Assembly (NCBI GenBank): GCA_965242975.1
Contig: CBDETS010000007.1
Location: 3,286,001 to 3,350,000 of the forward strand
Length of the DNA stretch: 64,000 nucleotides
From: JAPPHA01 sp965242975
GTDB lineage: Bacteria > Pseudomonadota > Alphaproteobacteria > Rhodobacterales > Rhodobacteraceae
Direction of reading: 5' to 3'
Shown here: in pieces, positions 44,915 through 55,560 of the stretch
Numbering within the stretch: position 1 is the stretch's first letter
Layout: each line of letters begins with the position of its first letter
Program-made: the position numbers and the translations under genes
Notes under the pieces: model-generated
What the model was told of the DNA's origin: nothing
The model's database searches: none
What the model saw: the letters and a program-made list of their open reading frames with translations, nothing else

Positions 44915-47014
44915 TCAACGGCCTTCAAGCCTCCACGCCGCGACACACGTAGCCAGGGCGGCAAGCAGGAGAAGCCAGGGCGGAAACAGGGACTGCTGGC
45001 GAACATCAGTGACCAGGACCGCGCCACGCCGAACCACGCCAATCCAGTCGCGTCCTGCCGCAACCCTCCCTTCGCGTACGCGCCGGACGTCAGGAATCCC
45101 CTCCCTGTCGAGATGAACGGTCGCACCTCCTGTTGACTCGACGAGCCCGGACAGCACGGCCGATGTCGCCAACGGGTTCTCGAACTCGCGTGGTGCCGGA
45201 GATCCGACGACGGCAACGCGCACCAACTCGCCCTCACCGAGAACATATATGCCGCTTCCATGTCCTTCGACCCGAGTCCGCCACCGCCCACGTGATACCG
45301 GCTCCATTTCACTTTCGATTCGTTCGCCGCCCGGCGTCGTTATCGAGAGCCGGGGGATCCGGTCCGTCATGGTTCGCCGCGTCACAGCGAGCCCCCCTCC
45401 AGACGATTCCGCCTCCAGGCGTTCCTCTTCCAGCTCTGGTTCCTTCATCGACCAATGGGCAAGCCGGCGCAGCAGTTCGAGCTGGGGGCCCCCTCCGTCG
45501 TGGCCCCGCGTCCACAACCAGGCCTGATCGGAAAGGAGCATGGCAATTCGACCTTCGCCAACCCGGTCAAGAACCAGCAAGGGGCGCCGGTCCGGACCGG
45601 TCATTATGGTCTGGCCATGTTCTGCAATCGCCTCCACCAGGCGGTACCAGTTTCCCCAGCCCTGTTCGTTGCCGGAATCGTCCGGCCTGTCGTTTCCGTG
45701 CGCTTGAGCACTGGCCAGGTCTTCGGTCACGGGATGTATGTGGCCAAGATCGGTTGTCTCGGGCCGGTAGGCGCGCTGAACGACCTTGCCGGTCGGACGC
45801 GCCGGCAAGATCTCGGAAAGGGAAGTTCGATAGAGCCCTCCGGGCCCTGCCATGGCCGGGCCGGCAGCGACCAGCAGGGCCCCTCCTCCCCGAACATATT
45901 CGGCAACATTCGCCAGGTAGATTCCAGGCAGGATTCCGCGGATTTCGTACCGATCAAAAATGATCAGGTCGAATTCATCGATCTTGTTCAGGAACAGTTC
46001 ACGCACGGGAAACTCGATCAGGGCAAGTTCCTGGACCGGAACGCCATCCGTTTTTGTCGGCGGACGAAGAATGGTGAAGTGCACGAGATCGACAGAACCA
46101 TCGGACTTCAGCAGGTTTCTCCAGGACCGTTCGCCCGCATAGGGAAGTCCCGAGACCAGCAACACCCTCAGTCGATCGCGAACGCCGTTGGTGGAGACGA
46201 CGGAAACATTGTTCCGGTCGGTCAGCTCCCCTTCCCCCGGCGCAACCGCGATCTGGATGTGATTGAGTCCACCACGCGTCAGTGTCGCGGAGAGTTCCAC
46301 CTCCTCACCGACGGGAACGCGGGCTGTCCGGCTGTCACCGCCATTGACCGAAATCGTGACTTCGGCCGCACCGGAGGTACCTGCCGGAACGTCTCCCTTG
46401 TCTTCGACGCTGAAAGCCAGCCGAAACTCCTCGTCAACGATGGCAAACGACGGCGCCTTGCTGACCACAATGCGCCTGTCCCACTCCCCGGTATTCCCGG
46501 TCAGAACCAGGTGTACCGGCGCGGGGAAATCTACGAGAACACTCCCGTCATGGACTTGCCCGTCCGAGACGATAATGGCTCCCGCAACTCGGTCCGGCGC
46601 CACGTCCGCGGCTGCCGCGGCCAAGGCAGTGAGGACCATCGAACCGCTTTCGCTGTCTCCGGGATTGTTCCGGACATCGACCCGCACGGTCTCGACGCCG
46701 TTTGATGCCAGCGCGGACAGTTCTTCCGCCAATTCCGCGATCGCATCGGCGGACTGACGCGAACGTTCGGCGATCGTCTGGCTCTCGGTCTGATCGGAGA
46801 CCAGGAAGACAATGTCGGGCAGATCTTCGTGTTCCTCCTTTCGCAGGACCGGCTCAAGCAGGGCGACGACGAGCACGCCCGCCGCCAGGGCCCGAAGCCA
46901 CCATCCGGACAGCCTGAGCCACAGCGCGATGCAAGCGGCCATCGCCGCCGCCACGGCAGCAATTGAAACGAGCGAAACCGGCAACAGCGGTGACAGTGAG
47001 AGCACGGCTTCCAC
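44915..47014 (-). CDS. Membrane protein with glutamine amidotransferase-like domain (MoxR cluster)
   Basis: 699 residues. Two N-terminal membrane segments (VSIAAVAAAMAACIALWLRL and WLRALAAGVLVVALLEPVL), a VWA-like region (DIVFLVSDQTESQTIAERSR), then a class I glutamine amidotransferase-like fold (DRLRVLLVSGLPYAGERSWR; GGALLVAAGPAMAGPGGLYR) and a C-terminal membrane helix (PPWLLLLAALATCVAAWRLE). It is the last gene of the moxR-DUF58-DUF4159 operon, in which such proteins are regular members. Role unknown, presumably an envelope-related chaperone system. Confidence 0.8.
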   Translation of the reverse strand: MEAVLSLSPLLPVSLVSIAAVAAAMAACIALWLRLSGWWLRALAAGVLVVALLEPVLRKEEHEDLPDIVFLVSDQTESQTIAERSRQSADAIAELAEELSALASNGVETVRVDVRNNPGDSESGSMVLTALAAAAADVAPDRVAGAIIVSDGQVHDGSVLVDFPAPVHLVLTGNTGEWDRRIVVSKAPSFAIVDEEFRLAFSVEDKGDVPAGTSGAAEVTISVNGGDSRTARVPVGEEVELSATLTRGGLNHIQIAVAPGEGELTDRNNVSVVSTNGVRDRLRVLLVSGLPYAGERSWRNLLKSDGSVDLVHFTILRPPTKTDGVPVQELALIEFPVRELFLNKIDEFDLIIFDRYEIRGILPGIYLANVAEYVRGGGALLVAAGPAMAGPGGLYRTSLSEILPARPTGKVVQRAYRPETTDLGHIHPVTEDLASAQAHGNDRPDDSGNEQGWGNWYRLVEAIAEHGQTIMTGPDRRPLLVLDRVGEGRIAMLLSDQAWLWTRGHDGGGPQLELLRRLAHWSMKEPELEEERLEAESSGGGLAVTRRTMTDRIPRLSITTPGGERIESEMEPVSRGRWRTRVEGHGSGIYVLGEGELVRVAVVGSPAPREFENPLATSAVLSGLVESTGGATVHLDREGIPDVRRVREGRVAAGRDWIGVVRRGAVLVTDVRQQSLFPPWLLLLAALATCVAAWRLEGR

Positions 47015-47026
47015 GGGGTCAGGCCA

Positions 47027-49849
47027 CTACTGACCCAGGCGCTCCAGGAGCGCGGGAACGTGCACCTGGTCCGATTTGTAGTTGCCGGTCAGGACATACA
47101 TGATCAGGTTGATTCCGAACCGAAAGGCACGTTCTCGTTGGCGCGCTCCGCTGGCGCCGTGTCCAACGGGCAGGAGAAACTTTCCGCTGTCGTCGATTGC
47201 CCACGCGGACGCCCAGTCGTTGCTGCCGATGACCACCGGAGTGACCCCGTCATTCAGGTGCCTGAACGGGATTCCGGCCATTTGCTCCACCTCATCAGGC
47301 GCGGCCTCCACCCAGAGGAAGGTGCCCCGGTGACGCCCTGGAAAATCCTGGATCAGGTAGAATGAACGCGTCAGGACATGGTCCGGCGGGACAGGCTCCA
47401 GGGGAGGAATACTCAGCCCGTCGACAATCTGCCGAAGTCGCACGGTGTTCGGGCTTTCGCCTCCTGATGAACCTGGCTCCCCGTCCAGCGTATCAAACAG
47501 AACAACGCCTCCGGTACGCAGAAACGTGTTCAACTTCCGGACCGCATCGTCCCCCGGCAACGGCTGGTCGGCAACGACAGGCCAATAGAGGAAGGGATAG
47601 ACGCTCAGGTCGTCCACGGCCGGGTCAACGCCTACCGGCTCAACCGGTTCAACCGATGTCCGCTGGAAAAGAACCGTCGACAGGCCCAAAAGCCCTGACG
47701 CCGATATGGCATCCTGCCTCCGGTTGCCGGTCAGGACAAACGCAAGAACCGTATTGTTCGCGGCGTATGCCTGCTGCAGGCCGCTGTCCTGGAATTCCTG
47801 TGCCTTTGCACCGACGGTGCCTGCCAGGAAAAACACGGAAACGAGCAGAACAGCTCCACCGGTGAATGTTGCAACGGACGGACGGGCGGCCCTTGCCTGC
47901 CCGGGTCCCGGCACCCTTCCGGTAAGCCAAAGCGTGGCGAACAGGTCGACAATCAAGAGCAGAAGGGCCGCCGCGAGAAACCACGGCTTGAGGTCGCGTT
48001 CGCCCGCGGCCGAAAGAGAACTGACTTCCACATCCGCCGGCCACGAAACGGCCACCAACTCCCGGTCAGGACTGATGACGTTCAGGGCGACCCGGCGATT
48101 CCCGCTCTCGTAGACACCTGGAGGCATGCCTCCCTTCGGACGGGCGCTCGCCAGTTGCTCGCCCGGTACCGCGGGCAACGAGTCGTCATCGCGCAACGTC
48201 CCGAATGCATCCATGATCCGGACCGGTGTCCAGTTCAGGCCGACAAGCAATTCCGGCGCCGTGCCTTTTCGTCGCGTCGAAATGGCCAACCTGTCCAGCA
48301 TGTCAACAAACAGCCCGGAAAGCGGCAGGCTTGACCAACCGGAATCGGCACTGACATGAAACAGCACGACACGCCCGAGCCCCAGGTCACGCGCAGTGAT
48401 CAAGGGTGTCCCGTCCCGGAGGCTCGCCAACGTACGTTCCGACAACTGCGGACCCGGTTGCGCCATGACCTGCCGGCGGACACGCACGTCATCCGGAACC
48501 GGAAGGCCCGCAAACGGTCCCTGTTTCGGAAATTCGCCAAGGCGTTTCGGATCTCCCCAAGACAATGCCCCTCCGACGTGGCGGCCACCGGCACGGAGAG
48601 GGACCGGCAGCAACGGATCGGATTCCCGGGGGTCGTTCCCGAGTGCCGCCAGCTGCGGCCCGGCGAACCGCAGCAACAATCCGCCGGTTTCAACCCATTG
48701 TTCGACCCGAGCCGATTCATCGGGCGTCATCCGGCCAACGTCGGCAAACACCACGACATCCGGGTCGACGGAGAGTGCGTCGGTCAGTTCCGACTCGATG
48801 ATTTCCGCCGTTGGTGCAAATGCCTGTCTCAGATAGTGAAGCGGTGAAAGCAGAAGATTCCCTTCCTGCTCTGTCGCACCGCCGATCAGGGCAACGCGAT
48901 GCCGCCGAATCGCGTCGTCCATGATCACGACCTCCCCGGCGGATTCCGCCGATTCCAAGGCAACGTACAGAACGCGATTGCTGATCTCAGTCGGCAGGTC
49001 GAGGGCGACATCCAGCGAAGTGACGCCATCTTCCAGCAACGCCTGTTCGCGCCCGAGCACCCGGTTGATTCCCTGGGGTCCCGGCCCAACCGCAACCAGG
49101 CGAAGACCGTCGTCGCCCGAGCCGTCCTCGCGAAGCACGGTCACGGTCAGCTTGCCGTTCTCGATTCTCGGGTCACGGACGACCGTCGTGACATCTTCAC
49201 TGGCAACGACGCTCACTTGTCCCTTCGAACGGAGCCGTGCGAGGAGACGTTCCCTCCCTGCCGCGTCATGCGTCAGGCCATCCGAAATCCACACGGACTC
49301 GAATTCTCCCTCATGTGCCTCCAGGACATCGGCCCATTCGGAATATCGTGGATCCCAGGCTCGCGGTTCGAGGCCCTGAACCCGCTCGAGTTCGCCCTGC
49401 CCCGTCCCGAACACGATTGGATCACGTCCGCGTGGAACATCTGTCCACTGGACCACGGCCACGGGACGGCCATTGGCCTGGGCACGGCGCAGGAGTTCCT
49501 CGACCTTTCGCGTCCTGTCCTTCCAGTTGCCGGCACTCGCCCAGCTCCCATCAAGCGAAACCAGGAGGGCTGCATCGCTTCGGAACCGCGAATCCGGGTC
49601 TTTGACCGGACCGGCAAACCCGACAATAATCGCCGCAAGTGCAAGCATACGCAGTAACAGGAGCCACCACGGGGTTCGGTCCGGCGTCGTTTCCTCGTCG
49701 CGAAGTCCCAGCAAGAGAACGACCGGCGGAAACCTGGACCGCATCGGGGCGGGAGGTGTCGCACGAAGCAGCCACCAGAGAATGGGCAAGGAAAAAAGGC
49801 CAATCAGGAGGAGTGGCTGAATGAACCCGAAACCGGCGAGTTCAATCAA
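47027..49849 (-). CDS. DUF4159 / BatA-like membrane protein
   Basis: 940 residues. The N-terminus LAGFGFIQPLLLIGLFSLPI with WWLLLLRMLALAAIIVGF is the BatA (aerotolerance) two-helix start. A central VWA-like and beta-rich region follows, two further helices near residue 620-690, and a DUF4159 C-terminal domain (LSVYPFLYWPVVADQPLPGD, GGVVLFDTLDGEPG). It overlaps the DUF58 gene by 4 nt. A role in envelope protein assembly with MoxR is inferred from the operon. Confidence 0.85.
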   Translation of the reverse strand: MIELAGFGFIQPLLLIGLFSLPILWWLLRATPPAPMRSRFPPVVLLLGLRDEETTPDRTPWWLLLLRMLALAAIIVGFAGPVKDPDSRFRSDAALLVSLDGSWASAGNWKDRTRKVEELLRRAQANGRPVAVVQWTDVPRGRDPIVFGTGQGELERVQGLEPRAWDPRYSEWADVLEAHEGEFESVWISDGLTHDAAGRERLLARLRSKGQVSVVASEDVTTVVRDPRIENGKLTVTVLREDGSGDDGLRLVAVGPGPQGINRVLGREQALLEDGVTSLDVALDLPTEISNRVLYVALESAESAGEVVIMDDAIRRHRVALIGGATEQEGNLLLSPLHYLRQAFAPTAEIIESELTDALSVDPDVVVFADVGRMTPDESARVEQWVETGGLLLRFAGPQLAALGNDPRESDPLLPVPLRAGGRHVGGALSWGDPKRLGEFPKQGPFAGLPVPDDVRVRRQVMAQPGPQLSERTLASLRDGTPLITARDLGLGRVVLFHVSADSGWSSLPLSGLFVDMLDRLAISTRRKGTAPELLVGLNWTPVRIMDAFGTLRDDDSLPAVPGEQLASARPKGGMPPGVYESGNRRVALNVISPDRELVAVSWPADVEVSSLSAAGERDLKPWFLAAALLLLIVDLFATLWLTGRVPGPGQARAARPSVATFTGGAVLLVSVFFLAGTVGAKAQEFQDSGLQQAYAANNTVLAFVLTGNRRQDAISASGLLGLSTVLFQRTSVEPVEPVGVDPAVDDLSVYPFLYWPVVADQPLPGDDAVRKLNTFLRTGGVVLFDTLDGEPGSSGGESPNTVRLRQIVDGLSIPPLEPVPPDHVLTRSFYLIQDFPGRHRGTFLWVEAAPDEVEQMAGIPFRHLNDGVTPVVIGSNDWASAWAIDDSGKFLLPVGHGASGARQRERAFRFGINLIMYVLTGNYKSDQVHVPALLERLGQ

Positions 49850-50745
49850 GTTCCGGTCTCCAGTGCCATGTACAGCCAGAGAAGGGCCGGAAGGGGCGAC
49901 TCTCCCGTGTCGTGAAACGAAACATGCAGGCCAAGTCGCCTGGCAAGCCCCCGGAGCCGTGATTTCCGTTCGGCCAGCCGGCGGCCGTAGTCCGTTCGCA
50001 GCGACGACGCCCGAAGCGTCTCGAACGAGAGCGTCCCGCCCATGCTTTCAAAGATTCTCCTGCCATCAAACGGAAACTCGACTTCCGTCGGGTCGAGAAT
50101 CTGCATCAGGCAACCCGAAATCCGTTGGCTCGCGATCTTTTCAAGCGCCTTTTCCAGGCGGTTCCAATCTCCGAGGAAATCCGAAAGGAACACCGCGACA
50201 CCACCTTCCTGCAGTTCCCTCTCGGTGGGTATTCCGTACTCATCATCGCCGGGCTCGAGGAGCATCAGGCCCATACGGGTCAGCTGGGCCTCTCCTGTTC
50301 TCGGCGGCGCGGGATCATCGAGCAATCCGATCCGTTCACCCGCCCGCGCCAGGAGAATGCTGAGTGCAAGCCCGAGCAACCGGGCCCGATCGGATTTCCG
50401 ATCATCCGCAGACCTGCCGAGGTATTGCATGGACTGGCTGAGGTCGATCCACAAGGTGATCGACTGCGACGTCTGCCATTCCTTCTGCCGCAAGAAGTGT
50501 TCGTCGGACCGTGCCGACTTCCGCCAGTCAATCTCACCAAGCCGGTCACCGGCGACCGCAGGCCGGTACTGCCAGAAATCCTCACCCGGGCCTGATCGAC
50601 GACGTCCGTGCACCCCAAGTGAGAGCATCGCGGCCAGCTGTGTCGCCTTTGCAAGCAGCGGCGGCAAACCCTCGGCGAGCGCCTCTGCCTCGTGGCGGTC
50701 AGAGAGAATCGTTCGTTCGCGAATTCCCAGTCCGCGGTGAATCAT
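49846..50745 (-). CDS. DUF58 domain protein
   Basis: 299 residues. LSLGVHGRRRSGPGEDFWQY and RPAVAGDRLGEIDWRKSARS carry the DUF58 hallmark, followed by a VWA-like fold with SITLWIDLSQSM (a MIDAS-type D-x-S-x-S). It is coupled on both sides by ATGA overlaps to moxR and the DUF4159 gene. It is likely the adaptor that MoxR remodels. Confidence 0.9.
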   Translation of the reverse strand: MIHRGLGIRERTILSDRHEAEALAEGLPPLLAKATQLAAMLSLGVHGRRRSGPGEDFWQYRPAVAGDRLGEIDWRKSARSDEHFLRQKEWQTSQSITLWIDLSQSMQYLGRSADDRKSDRARLLGLALSILLARAGERIGLLDDPAPPRTGEAQLTRMGLMLLEPGDDEYGIPTERELQEGGVAVFLSDFLGDWNRLEKALEKIASQRISGCLMQILDPTEVEFPFDGRRIFESMGGTLSFETLRASSLRTDYGRRLAERKSRLRGLARRLGLHVSFHDTGESPLPALLWLYMALETGT

Positions 50746-51752
50746 GCCGCGGCCTCGTGGAACCCGATGTCACGGCCCAGCTGGTCAATCAGATCGTCGA
50801 GTGTCTGCCCACCCGTTCGTGCCGCGAACCCGAGCGCCATCCGGTGAATCAACACGGGTCGGGCCAACGCCAGAACATCGTCAATGGAGGGCGCGAGCCG
50901 ACCTTGCACCAGCGCGCGCGCCCTGGTGGCCAGCATGAGCGCCTGGGCTGCGCGGGGGCCAGGGCCCCACCGTACCGTTTCCTTGACCTGATCCCCGGCT
51001 TCGGGTGAATCCGGACGGGCGGAACGGACAAGGTCCAGAATCGCCTCGACCACCGACTCTCCGACCGGCATGCGGCGAACCAGTTTCTGGGCATTCAACA
51101 GCAGTTCCGGCGAAAACACGGTTTCCGCCTCGGCGTCGACAACGCCGGTCGTCGCAAGAAGGATGTCGCGCTCCTTGTCCCGAGCCGGATATCCAACGTC
51201 GATCTGAAGCAGGAATCGGTCCAGCTGCGCTTCCGGCAACGGATACGTGCCTTCCTGTTCGATCGGATTCTGAGTTGCGAGCACATGAAAAGGGACCGGG
51301 AGTGCCCGTTCCTGTCCGGCAATCGTGACATGGTGTTCCTGCATCGCCTGAAGCAGTGCGGACTGGGTTCTCGGACTTGCCCGGTTTATCTCGTCTGCCA
51401 TCAACAACTGGCAAAAGACCGGCCCTTCCAGAAACCTGAAATGCCGGGTCCCTCCTGCGGCGGTCTCCAACACCTCGGAACCGAGAATGTCCGCGGGCAT
51501 GAGATCAGGTGTGAACTGCACACGGTTGGCATCGAGACCCATGACCGTGCCCAGGGTTTCCACGAGCCGCGTCTTGGCGAGACCCGGAGCTCCGACAAGC
51601 AGTGCATGCCCGCCGCACAACATCGTGATCAATGCTGTCTCCACGACCTGGTTCTGGCCAATGACTCTTCGCGTGATGTTGTCCTGCGCACGGGACAACA
51701 ATTCCCCGACCGAATTGATCTCGTCGATCAAACCACTTGCTTTATCCGTCAT
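50742..51752 (-). CDS. moxR: MoxR-family AAA+ ATPase
   Basis: 336 residues. Walker A VGAPGLAKTRLVETLG, Walker B LLMADEINRASPRTQSALLQ, sensor 1 HVLATQNPIEQEGTYPLPEA. MoxR proteins act as chaperones with VWA partners. The ATG at 51752 is preferred over an in-frame GTG at 51770. First gene of the four-gene operon, divergent from the DUF1285 gene, as in many alphaproteobacteria. Confidence 0.95.
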   Translation of the reverse strand: MTDKASGLIDEINSVGELLSRAQDNITRRVIGQNQVVETALITMLCGGHALLVGAPGLAKTRLVETLGTVMGLDANRVQFTPDLMPADILGSEVLETAAGGTRHFRFLEGPVFCQLLMADEINRASPRTQSALLQAMQEHHVTIAGQERALPVPFHVLATQNPIEQEGTYPLPEAQLDRFLLQIDVGYPARDKERDILLATTGVVDAEAETVFSPELLLNAQKLVRRMPVGESVVEAILDLVRSARPDSPEAGDQVKETVRWGPGPRAAQALMLATRARALVQGRLAPSIDDVLALARPVLIHRMALGFAARTGGQTLDDLIDQLGRDIGFHEAAA

Positions 51753-51893
51753 CGCAACTACGATTCCCACCGAAACCCGAACCGATACTCACGGCACGGA
51801 ACATACGCGTCAAAACGCATTTGGGAAACCCGGTACCCTCATTCGGCCGTGACCCTCTGTGATCGTGACGGAAGACGACGAGGCCGTGTGCCC

Positions 51894-52490
51894 ATGAAAA
51901 CAGACGTTGAATCAGGCACTCAAGCACACATCAGCGCCGATGGCCTGGCCGCCGCCGCAAGAAAGGCCGCAACACGGGGCCTGCCGCCGGTACATCTCTG
52001 GAATCCGCCGTATTGCGGAGATCTGGACATGCGGATTGCGCGGGACGGGACCTGGTTCTATCTCGGCACCCCGATCGGCCGCAAACGGCTTGTCAAACTG
52101 TTTTCATCGATACTGAGGAAGGATGGAGATGCGTATTTTCTCGTCACGCCCGTCGAGAAGGTCGGAATCACGGTCGATGATGCGCCGTTTGTCGCGGTCG
52201 ATTTCGAGGTCGAGGGATCCCGGCGCGAACAGGTCGTGCGGTTTCTGACACATGTGGATGACGTTGTTGCCGCCGGCGCCGCGAACCCCATTCGCGTTTC
52301 CAGGGACCCGGAAACGGGTGAACCATCGCCGTACGTGATGGTCCGCTCCGGCCTCGAGGCGCTGATCGACCGAAAGAGCTTCTACCGGCTGGTCGACATT
52401 TGCAGCCACGCGATCCGGGACGGTGAAAATTGGTTTGGTGTCTGGTCAGGCGGGGTGTTCTTTCCGATCATCCCGTCCGCAGAACTCTAA
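51894..52490 (+). CDS. DUF1285 family protein
   Basis: 198 residues. PPVHLWNPPYCGDLDMRIAR, DGTWFYLGTPIGRKRLVKLF and YFLVTPVEKVGITVDDAPFV define the DUF1285 family, a conserved proteobacterial protein of unknown function. Divergent from moxR with about 140 bp between, a pairing often seen in alphaproteobacteria. No signal peptide. Confidence 0.87.
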   Translation: MKTDVESGTQAHISADGLAAAARKAATRGLPPVHLWNPPYCGDLDMRIARDGTWFYLGTPIGRKRLVKLFSSILRKDGDAYFLVTPVEKVGITVDDAPFVAVDFEVEGSRREQVVRFLTHVDDVVAAGAANPIRVSRDPETGEPSPYVMVRSGLEALIDRKSFYRLVDICSHAIRDGENWFGVWSGGVFFPIIPSAEL

Positions 52491-52599
52491 CGGGTTCCCA
52501 TGGCCTTCCGAAGCCCGGGACATGATCCCCGATCTTCGAAACGAACCACGGCACCGGTCGGAGCTGCCATCGAAGGTCGGTTCAGCCTGATCTCTCCGT

Positions 52600-55431
52600 T
52601 CAATGGGCCTCGGCCCAACTGCCACCGAATCCCCCGTCGACCGTCAGCGGCACGTCGAGTCCGATGACGGGCAGGGTTGCATTTTCCATGACGTTCGAAA
52701 CGACAGCCAATGTCTCGTCAACGGCGGATTCCCTGACTTCGAAAAGCAACTCGTCGTGGACCTGCAAGAGCATGCTGACGGGCAGGTCACGGATTGCCTC
52801 GGGCATCCTGATCATGGCGCGGCGGATGACGTCTGCTGCAGTTCCCTGGATCGGAGCATTGATCGCCGCACGCTTCGCGAATCCTGCGTGGGGTCCCTTG
52901 GCGCTGACGATTTCGGGGGTGTGTATCTTTCGACCAAACAGCGTCTCGACGTAGAGGTTCTTCTTTGCCGACGCGACCGTCGAGTCCATGTATTCCCGGA
53001 TCTGGGGGAATCGTTCGAAATACGTGTTGATGAAGGCCTGCGCTGCCTTGCGGGGGATGCGCAGGTTTCGGGCAAGCCCGAAACCGGAAATCCCGTAAAT
53101 CACCCCGAAATTGATTGCCTTGGCCTGGCGCCGGACCATCGGGTCCATGTTCTGGACCGGAACGCCAAAGATCTCGCTTGCCGTCATGGCGTGAATGTCG
53201 TGGCCGTCCCTGAACGCCTGCTTGAGGCTCTCGATGCCAGCGATATGTGCGAGAATGCGGAGCTCGATCTGGCTGTAGTCCACCGAGAGAAGCACATGAC
53301 CGTCTTTTGGAACAAAGGCCTCGCGGATCTTCCTGCCGGCCTCCGTTCTCACGGGAATATTCTGCAGATTCGGGTCGGTCGACGCCAGGCGCCCGGTGTT
53401 GGCCCCTGCGATCGAATAGGAGGTGTGAACCCGGCCTGTCGCGGGGTTGATGTGGTCCTGGAGCGCGTCCGTGTAGGTACTCTTCAGCTTGGCCACCTGC
53501 CTCCAGTCCAGAACCCGCGACGGCAGCTCATGCCCTTCGGAGGCAAGGTCCTCAAGCACATCCTGACCTGTCGAATAGGCGCCCGACTTGCCTTGGCGCC
53601 CGCCCGGCAATCCAAGGCGCTCGAACAGGATTTCGCCCAGCTGCTTGGGCGAGCCGACATTGAACTCGACACCGGCCAGTTGGTGGATCTCGGACTGCAG
53701 CTCGGCCATCTCCGTCGCAAAAGAATGCGAAAGGCGCGCCAGTTGCTCCCGGTCGACCCGGATGCCTGTTCGCTCCAGGTCCCTGAGTACAGGAACCAGG
53801 GGACGTTCGAGGGTTTCGTAAACCGTCGATACACCGGCCGCATGAAGCCTTGGCTTGAAATTGCTCCACAGGCGCAGGGTGATGTCCGCGTCTTCTGCCG
53901 CGTATGCCGTCGCCCTGTCGATATCGACCTGATTGAACGTCAGTTGCTTTCGCCCGGATCCGATGAGATCCTTGATCGGCGTCGGCTTGTACTCGAGATA
54001 CCGTTCCGACAGCAGGTCCATGCCGTGATTGTGCAGTCCTCCGTGCAACGCGTAGGAAATCAGCATGGTGTCGTCGATCGGGTCCATGAGGATTCCGTAG
54101 CGGGGTTGTGCCAGAATCTTTGAATCGAACTTGATGTTATGCCCGATTTTCAGGATGGACGGATCTTCGAGAACGGGCTTGAGGACGGCAAGGGCCTCAT
54201 CCAAAGGCAATTGCCCCGGAACCAGTTCCGCGTTACCGAACAGGTCATCCACGCCTGACGTGTGGGTCAGCGGAACATAGGAGGCTTGCCCGGGCTCCAC
54301 CGCAAGGCACACGCCGACCAGGTCGACCCTCATTTCGTCGAGGCCGGTGGTTTCGGTGTCGATGGCAACCCGTCCACGCTTCCGAATCAGCTCCATCCAG
54401 GATTCGAGTCCGGCCATCGTCCTGACCGTTTCGTATCTCGTCGAGTCAAAGGGCAGATTCCTGATCCGTGCCGACGACGATCCCGAATCAGCTCCATCGG
54501 AAGCGCTTGCCGGATCCGCGATCGCCGGAGCCTCGACACCGAGCCTGGCCGCGACCCGCCTGCTCAGAGTCCGAAATTCCATCCTGGCGAGAAACCCCAG
54601 CAATTGGTCCGGGTCCGGTTGCCTGAACTCCAGTTCGCCGAATCCCGTCTCAAGCGGGACGTCGGTCTTCAGGGTCACCAGTTCCCGGCTCAACCGGATC
54701 TGATCGGCCTTTTCGAGCAGTGTTTGCCGCCGCTTTGGCTGCCTGATTTCGCCTGCACGCTCGAGAAGCGTGTCGAGATCGCCGTACTCATTGATCAGTT
54801 GCGCGGCGATCTTGACGCCGATCCCTGGCGCTCCGGGGATATTGTCAACCGAATCTCCGGCCAATGACTGGACATCGATGACCCGGTCGGGGCCGACCCC
54901 GAATTTCGCGAACACCTCATCCGGCCCGATCCTGCGGTCGTTCATGGCGTCCAGCATTTCGACGCCACCGCCCACGATTTGCATCAGGTCCTTGTCGGAC
55001 GACACGACGGTCACGCGGGCGCCAGCGGAGCGGGCCTTGACGGCAAGAGTCGCGATGATGTCGTCCGCCTCGTAGCCCTGGGTCTCCAGGCAGACGATGT
55101 TGAACGCCCTGGTGGCCTCGCGGGTCAACGGCATCTGGGGGACCAGGTCCTCCGGCAACGGAGGCCGGTTCATCTTGTATTCGGGGAAAATGCCCGACCT
55201 GAATGTCGGTCCCTTGTGATCGAAGACAACGGCCAGGTGCGTCGGCGCGTCGGCTGCCTGCCATTGTTCCAGATACTTGAACAGCATCCCGCAAAAACCG
55301 CTGACCGCACCGACCGGCAATTTGTCGGACTTTCGCGTGAGCGGCGGCAACGCATGAAAGGCGCGAAATATGAAGCCTGATCCGTCAATGAGTTGCAGGT
55401 GATGCCCTGCGCCAACTTCTTCCATCGTCAT
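52600..55431 (-). CDS. polA: DNA polymerase I
   Basis: 943 residues with all three domains: 5'-3' exonuclease (LIDGSGFIFRAFHALPPLTR; VSSDKDLMQIVGGGVEML), 3'-5' proofreading exonuclease with acidic residues kept (VAIDTETTGLDEMRVDLVGV), and polymerase motifs A (LLSVDYSQIELRILAHIAG), B (RRQAKAINFGVIYGISGFGL) and C (LLQVHDELLFEVRES). It fills gaps and removes RNA primers. ATG codons at 55431 and 55425 are both possible. Confidence 0.97.
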   Translation of the reverse strand: MTMEEVGAGHHLQLIDGSGFIFRAFHALPPLTRKSDKLPVGAVSGFCGMLFKYLEQWQAADAPTHLAVVFDHKGPTFRSGIFPEYKMNRPPLPEDLVPQMPLTREATRAFNIVCLETQGYEADDIIATLAVKARSAGARVTVVSSDKDLMQIVGGGVEMLDAMNDRRIGPDEVFAKFGVGPDRVIDVQSLAGDSVDNIPGAPGIGVKIAAQLINEYGDLDTLLERAGEIRQPKRRQTLLEKADQIRLSRELVTLKTDVPLETGFGELEFRQPDPDQLLGFLARMEFRTLSRRVAARLGVEAPAIADPASASDGADSGSSSARIRNLPFDSTRYETVRTMAGLESWMELIRKRGRVAIDTETTGLDEMRVDLVGVCLAVEPGQASYVPLTHTSGVDDLFGNAELVPGQLPLDEALAVLKPVLEDPSILKIGHNIKFDSKILAQPRYGILMDPIDDTMLISYALHGGLHNHGMDLLSERYLEYKPTPIKDLIGSGRKQLTFNQVDIDRATAYAAEDADITLRLWSNFKPRLHAAGVSTVYETLERPLVPVLRDLERTGIRVDREQLARLSHSFATEMAELQSEIHQLAGVEFNVGSPKQLGEILFERLGLPGGRQGKSGAYSTGQDVLEDLASEGHELPSRVLDWRQVAKLKSTYTDALQDHINPATGRVHTSYSIAGANTGRLASTDPNLQNIPVRTEAGRKIREAFVPKDGHVLLSVDYSQIELRILAHIAGIESLKQAFRDGHDIHAMTASEIFGVPVQNMDPMVRRQAKAINFGVIYGISGFGLARNLRIPRKAAQAFINTYFERFPQIREYMDSTVASAKKNLYVETLFGRKIHTPEIVSAKGPHAGFAKRAAINAPIQGTAADVIRRAMIRMPEAIRDLPVSMLLQVHDELLFEVRESAVDETLAVVSNVMENATLPVIGLDVPLTVDGGFGGSWAEAH

Positions 55432-55560
55432 ACCACAGCTATTCCCAATGTTATGAATACGGTCACAACTATCGCCAATGTGCCTCGGTTCACTTTCTGT
55501 TCTGCCTGATCAAAGCGAAAGCATTTGAACAAAACGGTTCAACTATTTTCATGTTTATTT